Shown: positions 1-5,146 of the stretch, in pieces
Position numbering within the stretch: position 1 is the stretch's first letter
Layout of the letters: each line of letters starts with the position of its first letter
Source: an uncultured Actinomycetes bacterium
GTDB taxonomy: Bacteria > Actinomycetota > Actinomycetes > Nanopelagicales > Nanopelagicaceae
DNA: 6,895 nt
Reading direction: 5' to 3'
Assembly (NCBI GenBank): GCA_903918325.1
Contig: CAIXDY010000145.1
Location: forward strand, 1 to 6,895
Position numbers and translations under genes: made by a program
Notes under the pieces: model-generated
Told to the model about the DNA's origin: nothing
Database searches by the model: none
What the model saw: only the letters and a program-made list of their open reading frames with translations

Positions 1-111
1 AAGAACGCCATAAACCATGGTGTAACCCAACGAGATCAATACATAAATAAATCCGAGGGCTACTCCAGAAATAGTGAGAGACCAGAACTGGTCAATCAAC
101 ACTTTAAACAT
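1..111 (-). CDS. livH: LivH-type branched-chain amino acid ABC transporter permease, N-terminal fragment
   Basis: This is the first 37 codons of an inner-membrane permease, running off the low-coordinate edge. The ATG is at 111-109, preceded by a Shine-Dalgarno sequence AAGGAG at 121-116 with a 4-nt spacer. The visible peptide begins MFKVLIDQFW and becomes hydrophobic from about residue 9. Its GVALGFIYVLISLGYTMVYG stretch matches the first membrane segment of LivH-family permeases (BPD_transp_2), whose usual pattern is G-x-IYAL-x-ALGLTMVYGVL. In such systems this subunit pairs with a LivM-type permease, two ATPases and the binding protein encoded just upstream. Most of the protein, including the region that contacts the ATPase, is outside the window, so the substrate cannot be told from this piece. 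The family call is firm; the symbol is by class. Confidence 0.85.
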   Translation of the reverse strand, partial: MFKVLIDQFWSLTISGVALGFIYVLISLGYTMVYGVL

Positions 112-139
112 TGTTCTCCTTCGCTAAAGCAACTGCGCG

Positions 140-145
140 AGTATA
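140..145 (-). promoter_or_regulatory. Possible -10 element for the livH-type permease
   Basis: The minus strand reads TATACT here, a good match to a bacterial -10 hexamer, about 29 nt before the permease ATG and just after the large stem-loop. No convincing -35 box lies 16-18 nt upstream; TTGCGT is present but only 12 nt away. If used, it would give a 5' leader of about 20 nt and let the permease genes be transcribed separately from the binding-protein gene. This is inference from a hexamer match. Confidence 0.25.
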
Positions 146-162
146 AAGCCTTAAGTTACGCA

Positions 163-217
163 AGTGGTGGGTGCCCCGGCCCTCTTTTGCAAGAGAGTTC
201 GGAGACACCCACCAACT
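163..217 (-). terminator. Long GC-rich intercistronic stem-loop after the binding-protein gene
   Basis: The outer stem pairs 166-173 (GGTGGGTG) with 206-213 (CACCCACC), eight perfect pairs, extended by 163-165 (AGT) with 215-217 (ACT) around one bulged A. Inside, CTCTT at 182-186 pairs with AAGAG at 191-195 around a TTGC loop, and CCGG near 176-179 can pair with TCGG near 199-202. The hairpin lies between the binding-protein stop and the permease start. No T-run follows it in the direction of transcription, so it is not a classical intrinsic terminator. It could be a U-less terminator, a partial terminator, or a 3' stabiliser giving more binding protein than permease, as known for other binding-protein operons. 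The structure is plain; the function is inferred. Confidence 0.5.
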
Positions 218-239
218 CGTTAAGCGTTGAGTCCGTTAA

Positions 240-1388
240 TTACTTAACTGGACCTGTGTTCTTTAGCGCACCGCTTGTAACAGTGAATCCTGAGAATCCA
301 CCAACTGCGATGTCTCCGGCCTTATTAAAGCCAAGAGTTGCTCCACCGATACCAGTGCCCTTGTAAGCGTTAACCCAAGCAAGCATTGCTGCGCGAGTTG
401 TCTTACCAGCCTTGATACCTGCAAGCATGATGTTTGCAGCATCGAATGATTCAACTGCATATACACCTGAAGAGATGCCCATCTTCGCCTTGAAATCAGC
501 TTCGATCTTTGCGCTGACATCTGGAAGACCAGCAACACCTGTAAGGCGTGAACCTTCAGCTGATGCACCAGCTAGAACTGCGAACTGTGCATTGAATACT
601 CCGTCGCCGCCAGCAAATACTGCCTTTGAACCTGAGTCACGAAGCTGCTTAATGAAGACTGCTGCTTGGCTGTAGTAACCAGTGTAGATAACTACAGTTG
701 CGCCAGATGTCTTGATCTTTGCAATTGTTGGGCTGAAATCTGTTGTTGTGTTTGGAACTGAGTCAGTTCCTACTAGTGATGCTCCTGCAACAGTCTTTAG
801 ACCAGCTGTTACGTAACCAGCTAGAGGCACTGCATATGCTGATTGGTCATCAAAGATGAAGACCTTTGCACTTGAAACGCCACTTGTTGCGTACTTAGCT
901 AGAGCTGGACCCTGCTTATCATCTGTAGCAACAACACGGTGGAACACTGGGCTACCAAAGTCAGGTGACTTTGGATCTGTTAGTGATACACGAGTTGCTG
1001 ATGGAGAGATAGTTACTAGTCCGCCAGCCTTGTAATAAGGAAGTGAAGCAATTGTTGCACCTGAATAAGCTGGTCCAACGATTCCAAGAATGCTCTTGTT
1101 AGTTCCAATTCCTGGAGCAACTGTTCCTGCTACAGATGGATCGCCTTGGTCATCGATTGAAACAAGCTTGATCTTGATGCTTGGGTTCTTTGCTTCGAAT
1201 AATTTAATTGCGTACTTGACTGCATTTTGCTCATCAGTACCAGTTGATGCTTCGCCACCTGAAAGTGGGCCCTGGTAACCAATTGTGTAAGTCTTTGCAG
1301 CAGCACTTGCTGTTGAAACTGATGCTAAGCCAAAAGCTAGGGCTGCAGCAGTAACAATCGCGAGGGATTGCTTAAGCTTCTTGTTCAT
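240..1388 (-). CDS. livJ: LivJ-class substrate-binding protein of a branched-chain amino acid-type ABC transporter
   Basis: Extracytoplasmic solute-binding protein (Peripla_BP_6 / LivJ family), 382 aa, a normal length. Residues 1-30 form a signal peptide: KK-x-K start, hydrophobic core about 8-24, and an Ala-x-Ala site near 27-31. The mature part starts TYTIGYQGPLSGG, typical of the first lobe, followed by GIVGPAYSGATIASLPYY (103-119), the ligand-side loop ISPSAT (127-132) and FHRVVATDDKQGPALA (149-164). The second lobe includes VVIYTGYYSQAAVFIKQLRD (232-251). There is no cysteine anywhere in the protein, so it cannot be a lipoprotein. The ATG at 1388 is preferred over an in-frame GTG at 1445 because it has a good Shine-Dalgarno and opens directly on the signal peptide. 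Of 29 Lys codons, 28 are AAG, unlike the AAA-rich upstream genes, which suggests strong expression. The permease gene follows 128 nt downstream. The true ligand could be a branched-chain amino acid, another amino acid, or an amide such as urea. Confidence 0.9.
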   Translation of the reverse strand: MNKKLKQSLAIVTAAALAFGLASVSTASAAAKTYTIGYQGPLSGGEASTGTDEQNAVKYAIKLFEAKNPSIKIKLVSIDDQGDPSVAGTVAPGIGTNKSILGIVGPAYSGATIASLPYYKAGGLVTISPSATRVSLTDPKSPDFGSPVFHRVVATDDKQGPALAKYATSGVSSAKVFIFDDQSAYAVPLAGYVTAGLKTVAGASLVGTDSVPNTTTDFSPTIAKIKTSGATVVIYTGYYSQAAVFIKQLRDSGSKAVFAGGDGVFNAQFAVLAGASAEGSRLTGVAGLPDVSAKIEADFKAKMGISSGVYAVESFDAANIMLAGIKAGKTTRAAMLAWVNAYKGTGIGGATLGFNKAGDIAVGGFSGFTVTSGALKNTGPVK

Positions 1389-1394
1389 GTGTTG

Positions 1395-1402
1395 CCTTTC
1401 CT
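1395..1402 (-). promoter_or_regulatory. Ribosome binding site fixing the livJ start
   Basis: The minus strand reads AGGAAAGG, followed by a 6-nt spacer (CAACAC) and the ATG at 1388. This decides the start against the in-frame GTG at 1445, which would add 19 Pro-rich residues before the signal peptide. The first three bases (AGG) can also pair with CCT within an upstream CCTGT at 1423-1419. Confidence 0.7.
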
Positions 1403-1453
1403 GTTCTTGTGTCCCGGGACAGGGAGGTGATGAGGGTAATGGCACGGGTTACC
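1400..1453 (-). promoter_or_regulatory. Structured 5' leader of livJ (two small hairpins)
   Basis: Reading the minus strand, GGTAA (1453-1449) can pair with TTACC (1439-1435) around a 9-nt loop. CCTGT (1423-1419) can pair with ACAGG (1404-1400), the second arm overlapping the first three bases of the Shine-Dalgarno. Competing with the second hairpin is a perfect 12-bp palindrome TGTCCCGGGACA at 1410-1421. Between the two hairpins the RNA contains ATCACCTCC (1431-1423). I recognise no known riboswitch family. The pairings are short and may be incidental. Confidence 0.3.
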
Positions 1454-1493
1454 TATTAACAAGTGGAATTGAGCCTGGAAATGTATCGGTTTT

Positions 1494-1513
1494 GTTATAT
1501 TCGTGTAACGAAT
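1494..1513 (-). promoter_or_regulatory. Candidate promoter -10 and overlapping 15-bp inverted repeat upstream of livJ
   Basis: The + strand at 1499-1513 reads ATTCGTGTAACGAAT: arms ATTCGT and ACGAAT around a 3-nt centre, a perfect inverted repeat of the kind bound by dimeric repressors. On the minus strand it runs directly into TATAAC (1499-1494), a good -10 hexamer. The repeat would therefore fill the spacer between the -10 and a poorly conserved -35. Transcription would start near 1487, leaving a leader of about 100 nt before the livJ ATG. A second, weaker -10 (TTAATA, near 1455-1460) is possible. The symmetry is directly visible; use as an operator is inferred, and no regulator gene of an obvious matching family lies in the window. 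Confidence 0.45.
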
Positions 1514-1522
1514 TACGGGTTT

Positions 1523-1539
1523 GAGGGCTCTTAGCCCTC
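1523..1539 (-). terminator. Hairpin spanning the pdtaR stop codon, possible U-less terminator
   Basis: GAGGGCT and AGCCCTC form a perfect 7-bp GC-rich stem around a 3-nt loop. In the minus-strand transcript the TAA stop of the regulator gene (1533-1531) lies across the end of the first arm and the loop. The following bases are AAACCCG, not a T-run, so it is not a classical intrinsic terminator. Short stems without a U-tract have been proposed as terminators in actinobacteria. The candidate livJ promoter begins directly after it, which supports a transcript boundary here. Confidence 0.45.
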
Positions 1540-2106
1540 GGGCACGGCATCTGGACTTATGACCGCCTCGGCCACTTGTTTCATGGTTAATCGACGGTCC
1601 ATGGCCGCTCTTTGGATCCAGGAGAAAGCCTGTGGCTCTGAAAGATTTAACGCTTTCATCAAAATGCCTTTTGCGCGATCGATGATTTTTCGAGTTTCCA
1701 AGCGATCATGTAAGTCGGCAACTTCGGCGGCAAGTGATTTCATTTGAGTATGTCGGCTTATTGCAATTTCAATTGCTGGGACTAAATCTGAAATTGTAAA
1801 AGGCTTAACTACATAAGCCATGACTCCGGCATCGCGGGCACGATCGATTAACTCTTTTTGTGAAAAGGCCGTCAACATTAAAACTGGAGCTATTTCAATA
1901 ATTTTTGCTGCCGCAGAAATCCCATCAAGGACCGGCATCTTGACATCTAAAATTGCTAAATCCGGTTTATGTAACGTTGCTAATTCAATTGCTTCTTGGC
2001 CGTTGGTTGCTTGTGCGACAACTTCATAGCCTGCGCCTTGCAACATTTCCACAAGGTCCATGCGAATAAGCGTTTCATCTTCGGCTACAACAATGCGTAC
2101 GGTCAC
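1531..2106 (-). CDS. pdtaR: PdtaR-like response regulator with ANTAR RNA-binding output domain
   Basis: Two-domain cytoplasmic regulator, 191 aa from this start. The receiver domain (about 1-120) has the acidic pair E9-D10, phospho-acceptor D54 in AILDVKMP, T79 in LTAFSQ and K101 in VVKPF. The ANTAR domain (about 124-183) carries LETRKIIDRAKGILM and FSWIQRAAMDRRLTMKQVA. The whole chain closely resembles mycobacterial PdtaR (Rv1626), the partner of sensor kinase PdtaS; no kinase gene is in the window. ANTAR proteins act by binding paired RNA hairpins and preventing transcription termination. Relative to the mycobacterial protein, as I recall it, the segment between DGI and IAP is about two residues shorter. 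The start chosen is GTG at 2106, which has AAAGGA at 2122-2117 with a 10-nt spacer and gives MTVRIVVAEDE. An in-frame GTG at 2127 adds 7 residues but has no Shine-Dalgarno; it would fit leaderless translation after TACATT. The gene follows the tRNA with no room for an evident separate promoter. Confidence 0.9.
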   Translation of the reverse strand: MTVRIVVAEDETLIRMDLVEMLQGAGYEVVAQATNGQEAIELATLHKPDLAILDVKMPVLDGISAAAKIIEIAPVLMLTAFSQKELIDRARDAGVMAYVVKPFTISDLVPAIEIAISRHTQMKSLAAEVADLHDRLETRKIIDRAKGILMKALNLSEPQAFSWIQRAAMDRRLTMKQVAEAVISPDAVPEG

Positions 2107-2144
2107 CTCCGATACATCCTTTCGCACTGTGAATGTAGTTAAAG

Positions 2145-2217
2145 TGCCCCGAGTCGGATTCGAACCGACACTATGCAGTGTTTGAGACTGCCCTCTCTAC
2201 CGTTGGAGTACCGAGGC
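2145..2217 (-). tRNA. tRNA with anticodon CAA (Leu by codon), short variable loop
   Basis: The minus strand folds into a complete 73-nt cloverleaf. The acceptor stem is GCCTCGG with TCGGGGC (two G-U pairs), discriminator A73, and no encoded CCA (CTT follows). The D arm has a 3-bp stem CTC/GAG and a 10-nt loop containing AA and GG. The anticodon arm is GCAGT / CTCAAAC / ACTGC, with T33 before anticodon CAA and A37 after it. The variable loop is only 5 nt (ATAGT). The T arm is GTCGG / TTCGAAT / CCGAC. CAA reads UUG, a Leu codon, and A73 suits leucyl-tRNA synthetase. Bacterial tRNA-Leu normally has a long variable arm, which is missing here. It sits 25 nt after pyk and just ahead of pdtaR, apparently inside their transcript. 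That it is a tRNA is near certain; its charging identity is less so. Confidence 0.9.
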
Positions 2218-2242
2218 TTTTTGATCACCAGCGGGGTAAATC

Positions 2243-3682
2243 TTAGCGGTAAGCCGGAGCCGCTCCACCAACTGCATCTCCAACGCGGTGAACGCGCATT
2301 GCATTCGTAGAACCAGGAATTCCAGGTGGGGATCCAGCAACAATCATGACTTCATCGCCTTTATGAGCGCGACCTGACTCAATCAACACGCTATCAACTA
2401 ATTTCACCATTTCATCGGTTGCGCCAACAACTGGGGTGAGCATTGATTCGACTCCCCATGAAAGTGCGAGTCGGTTATATGTGCCAACTTCTGGAGTCAT
2501 TGCCAAAATTGGAATAGGTGAACGCATACGTGACATGCGACGAGCTGAATCACCACTTTGAGTAAAGGCCACTAAGTATTTAGCACCAACAATTGCGCCA
2601 ACCTCAGTTGCAGCTTTTGTGATTGCTCCGCCTTTAGTTCGTGGTGAAGTTTTAATTGGACGAATTCGATCCAGTCCGCCTTCTTCAGTTTTTTGAATAA
2701 TACGCGCCATTGTCTGCACGGCTTCGATTGCAAATTCACCCACACTGGTTTCACCAGAAAGCATTAACGCATCGGCTCCATCTAGAACAGCGTTTGCGCA
2801 GTCAGTAGCTTCGGCACGAGTTGGCCGCGAATTAGTAATCATTGAATCAAGCATCTGAGTAGCAACAATTACCGGCTTAGCCATATCACGGGCTAATTCA
2901 ACACAGTGCTTTTGGACAAGTGGTACATCTTCGATTGGAAGTTCTACACCTAAATCTCCACGTGCCACCATGATTGCATCGAATGCGGCAACGATTCCTT
3001 CGAGATTTTCTACGGCTTGAGGTTTTTCAATCTTTGCAATAACTGGGACACGAATGCCTTCTTCATCCATAATCTTATGGACATCTTTAATGTCATCGGC
3101 GCTTCGAACGAATGAAAGTGCGATGAAATCAGCACCAGCTCGAAGTCCCCAACGTAGATCATCAATATCTTTTTCAGAAAGCGCTGGAACTGAAACAGCA
3201 ACGCCAGGAAGGTTGATTCCTTTATTATTGCTCACTGCCCCTGGTTCGATGACTTTAGTAATGACATCGTTTCCTTTAACTTCAACAACTTCTACGGTTA
3301 CTTTGCCATCATCGATAAGAATGCGATCTCCGGCTTTGCAATCTCCCGGTAAACCTTTGTACGTAGTTCCAACGCGCTCTTTAGTACCTTCAACATCATC
3401 GGTTGTAATTGTAAAAATATCTCCACGCGATAAATCATGTGGTCCAGCTTTGAAACGGGCTAAGCGAATTTTTGGTCCTTGTAGATCCACGAGAATAGCT
3501 ACGGGAACACCTGCTTCTTTTGCTGCCGCGCGTACGCGATCCAAACGGCCTTGGTGTTCTTCATATGAACCATGAGAAAGATTTAATCGAGCCATGTTCA
3601 TACCGGCATCGATGAGTTGTTTTACTTTTTCAGCAGATTCAACGGCTGGACCCATCGTGCACACAATTTTCGCTCTACGCAT
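2243..3682 (-). CDS. pyk: Pyruvate kinase
   Basis: Cytoplasmic glycolytic enzyme converting phosphoenolpyruvate and ADP to pyruvate and ATP; 479 aa, full length for bacterial forms. The A domain begins MRRAKIVCTMGP and has the ARLNLSH motif (R32, N34, S36, H37), in which R32 and N34 serve nucleotide and substrate binding. D66 in VDLQGPKIR opens the B domain, a small beta barrel about 70-170 that closes over the active site. The family signature VPVIAKIEK (212-220) contains the catalytic K217 and metal ligand E219; D243 follows in MVARGDLGVE and T275 in ATQMLDSM. The C-terminal domain (about 345-479) includes the phosphate-binding loop FTQSGDSA (373-380), the usual place for sugar-phosphate effectors. 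The ATG lies 9 nt after the gltD stop, with AAGG overlapping that stop and a 7-nt spacer, so translation is probably coupled. The last ten residues (GGAAPAYR region) are a low-complexity tail. Confidence 0.97.
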   Translation of the reverse strand: MRRAKIVCTMGPAVESAEKVKQLIDAGMNMARLNLSHGSYEEHQGRLDRVRAAAKEAGVPVAILVDLQGPKIRLARFKAGPHDLSRGDIFTITTDDVEGTKERVGTTYKGLPGDCKAGDRILIDDGKVTVEVVEVKGNDVITKVIEPGAVSNNKGINLPGVAVSVPALSEKDIDDLRWGLRAGADFIALSFVRSADDIKDVHKIMDEEGIRVPVIAKIEKPQAVENLEGIVAAFDAIMVARGDLGVELPIEDVPLVQKHCVELARDMAKPVIVATQMLDSMITNSRPTRAEATDCANAVLDGADALMLSGETSVGEFAIEAVQTMARIIQKTEEGGLDRIRPIKTSPRTKGGAITKAATEVGAIVGAKYLVAFTQSGDSARRMSRMRSPIPILAMTPEVGTYNRLALSWGVESMLTPVVGATDEMVKLVDSVLIESGRAHKGDEVMIVAGSPPGIPGSTNAMRVHRVGDAVGGAAPAYR

Positions 3683-3691
3683 TTGACTACC

Positions 3692-5146
3692 TTAAACCAT
3701 TAATTGACGCGTAGTGGGTTCAATGATGGCTGGAAGCTGGGTCTCACCAGTGAGATATCTATCAACGGCTGCTGCTGCGCTTCGACCTTCGGCGATTGCC
3801 CACACGATTAATGATTGACCGCGTCCTGCATCTCCGGCAACAAAGATTCCCTCTTCGCTACTTTCAAAGTTTGCATTTCGCGCAATATTCCCGCGTTCAT
3901 CAAGCTTTACTTCTAACTGGGAAATAAGCGGAGATTGTTCTGGGCCAGTAAATCCCATTGCCAAGAAAACAAAGTCGGCTGGAATTTCCTGCTGAGTTCC
4001 GGGAACTGGTTCAAATTTTCCATTTTCAAATTTAGTTTCAACGATTCGGATGGCCCGTAAATTTCCATCAGAATCACCAAGGAACTCCTCAGTGCTCACT
4101 GCAAAGAGTCGGTTGTCTTTTTCTTCATGTGCACTGGATACGCGATAAATCATTGGATACGTTGGCCAAGGTTGAGATGCAGGGCGCTCATCCGTTGGTC
4201 GTGGCATGATTTCAAGTTGAGTAATACTTGCGGCGCCTTGGCGCACTGAAGTACCTAAACAATCGGCGCCAGTATCTCCACCACCAAGAATGACAACATG
4301 TTTTCCGTGCACGTTGATCGGTGGGGTTTCAACTTCACCCAAAGCCTGTTTATTGCCCCATGGCAAAAACTCCATAGCTTGATAGATACCTTTTAACTCA
4401 CGTCCTGGAATTGGAAGGTCGCGCCACTTGGTAGCACCTACCGCTAAAACAATTGCATCATATTTCTTGCGCAAATCTGCACCAGTTAATTCATTGCCGA
4501 CATCTACACCTGAGCGAAAACGAGTTCCTTCTTTTTCCATCTGAGCCAGGCGTCGATCCAAAATATGCTTTTCCATTTTAAACTCTGGAATTCCATAACG
4601 TAAAAGTCCACCGATTTTCTCCGCACGTTCATAGACGGCAACCGTGTGGCCGGCGCGAGTTAACTGTTGCGCAGCTGCAAGACCTGCGGGTCCAGAACCA
4701 ATAATTGCAATTGTTTTTCCACTGATGCGATCAGGTGCTAGTGGTTTTACTATGCCGGCATCGAAAGCCTCTTCGACAATGCGCAGTTCAACTTGCTTGA
4801 TTGTGACGGCATCGCGGTTAATTCCAACAACGCAAGCAGTTTCGCACGGGGCTGGGCATAAACGGCCAGTGAACTCTGGGAAATTATTGGTGGCATGTAG
4901 ACGATTTATTGCTTCACTCTTATCTCCGCGCCACATTAAGTCATTCCACTCAGGAATGAGATTTCCGAGCGGGCACCCTGAATGACAGAAGGGAATTCCA
5001 CAGTCCATGCAGCGTCCAGCCTGCTTTTGTAAATGTTCAATGCTTTGTGGTTCATACACTTCGCGCCAATCTTGAATGCGTACATCAACCGGTCTACGAG
5101 TTGGAGTTTCGCGCGGCGTAGTTAAAAATCCTTTTGGATCAGCCAT
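3692..5146 (-). CDS. gltD: Glutamate synthase (NADPH) small subunit
   Basis: Beta subunit of glutamate synthase (GOGAT), 484 aa, full length. It takes electrons from NADPH through FAD and passes them by iron-sulfur clusters to the FMN of GltB, which makes glutamate from glutamine and 2-oxoglutarate. The N-terminal part carries cluster cysteines C46, C49, C54, C58 (CMDCGIPFCHSGC) and C97, C101, C105 (CPAPCETAC). The FAD-binding motif is IAIIGSGPAGLAAA (146-159), the NADPH-binding motif VVILGGGDTGADC (284-296), and the C-terminal FAD contact GIFVAGDAGRGQSLIVWAIAEG (433-454). The start overlaps the gltB stop by 8 bp, and a strong GGAGGT site lies inside the end of gltB, so the two subunits should be made together. 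pyk follows 9 nt downstream. Related proteins of the same fold include dihydropyrimidine dehydrogenase subunits, but pairing with GltB settles the call. Confidence 0.96.
   Translation of the reverse strand: MADPKGFLTTPRETPTRRPVDVRIQDWREVYEPQSIEHLQKQAGRCMDCGIPFCHSGCPLGNLIPEWNDLMWRGDKSEAINRLHATNNFPEFTGRLCPAPCETACVVGINRDAVTIKQVELRIVEEAFDAGIVKPLAPDRISGKTIAIIGSGPAGLAAAQQLTRAGHTVAVYERAEKIGGLLRYGIPEFKMEKHILDRRLAQMEKEGTRFRSGVDVGNELTGADLRKKYDAIVLAVGATKWRDLPIPGRELKGIYQAMEFLPWGNKQALGEVETPPINVHGKHVVILGGGDTGADCLGTSVRQGAASITQLEIMPRPTDERPASQPWPTYPMIYRVSSAHEEKDNRLFAVSTEEFLGDSDGNLRAIRIVETKFENGKFEPVPGTQQEIPADFVFLAMGFTGPEQSPLISQLEVKLDERGNIARNANFESSEEGIFVAGDAGRGQSLIVWAIAEGRSAAAAVDRYLTGETQLPAIIEPTTRQLMV

Noticed and set aside
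1389..1445. Longer livJ start at GTG 1445
   Set aside because: It would place 19 Pro- and Gln-rich residues before a standard signal peptide, and the ATG at 1388 has a good Shine-Dalgarno at the right distance.
1400..1453. livJ leader as a direct ANTAR (PdtaR) RNA target
   Set aside because: Known ANTAR targets are paired hairpins with six-base loops having A at position 1 and G at position 4. The two hairpins here have loops of other sizes without that pattern.
1423..1459. Plus-strand micro-ORF (ATG at 1430, nine codons) after GGGAGGTG
   Set aside because: The Shine-Dalgarno-like motif is only about 2 nt from the first ATG, the peptide is tiny, and no plus-strand promoter is evident. The motif is better seen as the complement of leader sequence.
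2103..2117. Four-codon upstream ORF before pdtaR
   Set aside because: Its ATG directly abuts AAAGG with no spacer, so initiation there is unlikely; the overlap with the GTG is probably coincidence.
3054..3575. Open frame of 173 codons on the plus strand inside pyk
   Set aside because: It lies wholly antisense to a well-conserved pyruvate kinase and its translation shows no recognisable domain. The other plus-strand open frames inside gltB, gltD and livJ are shadows for the same reason.
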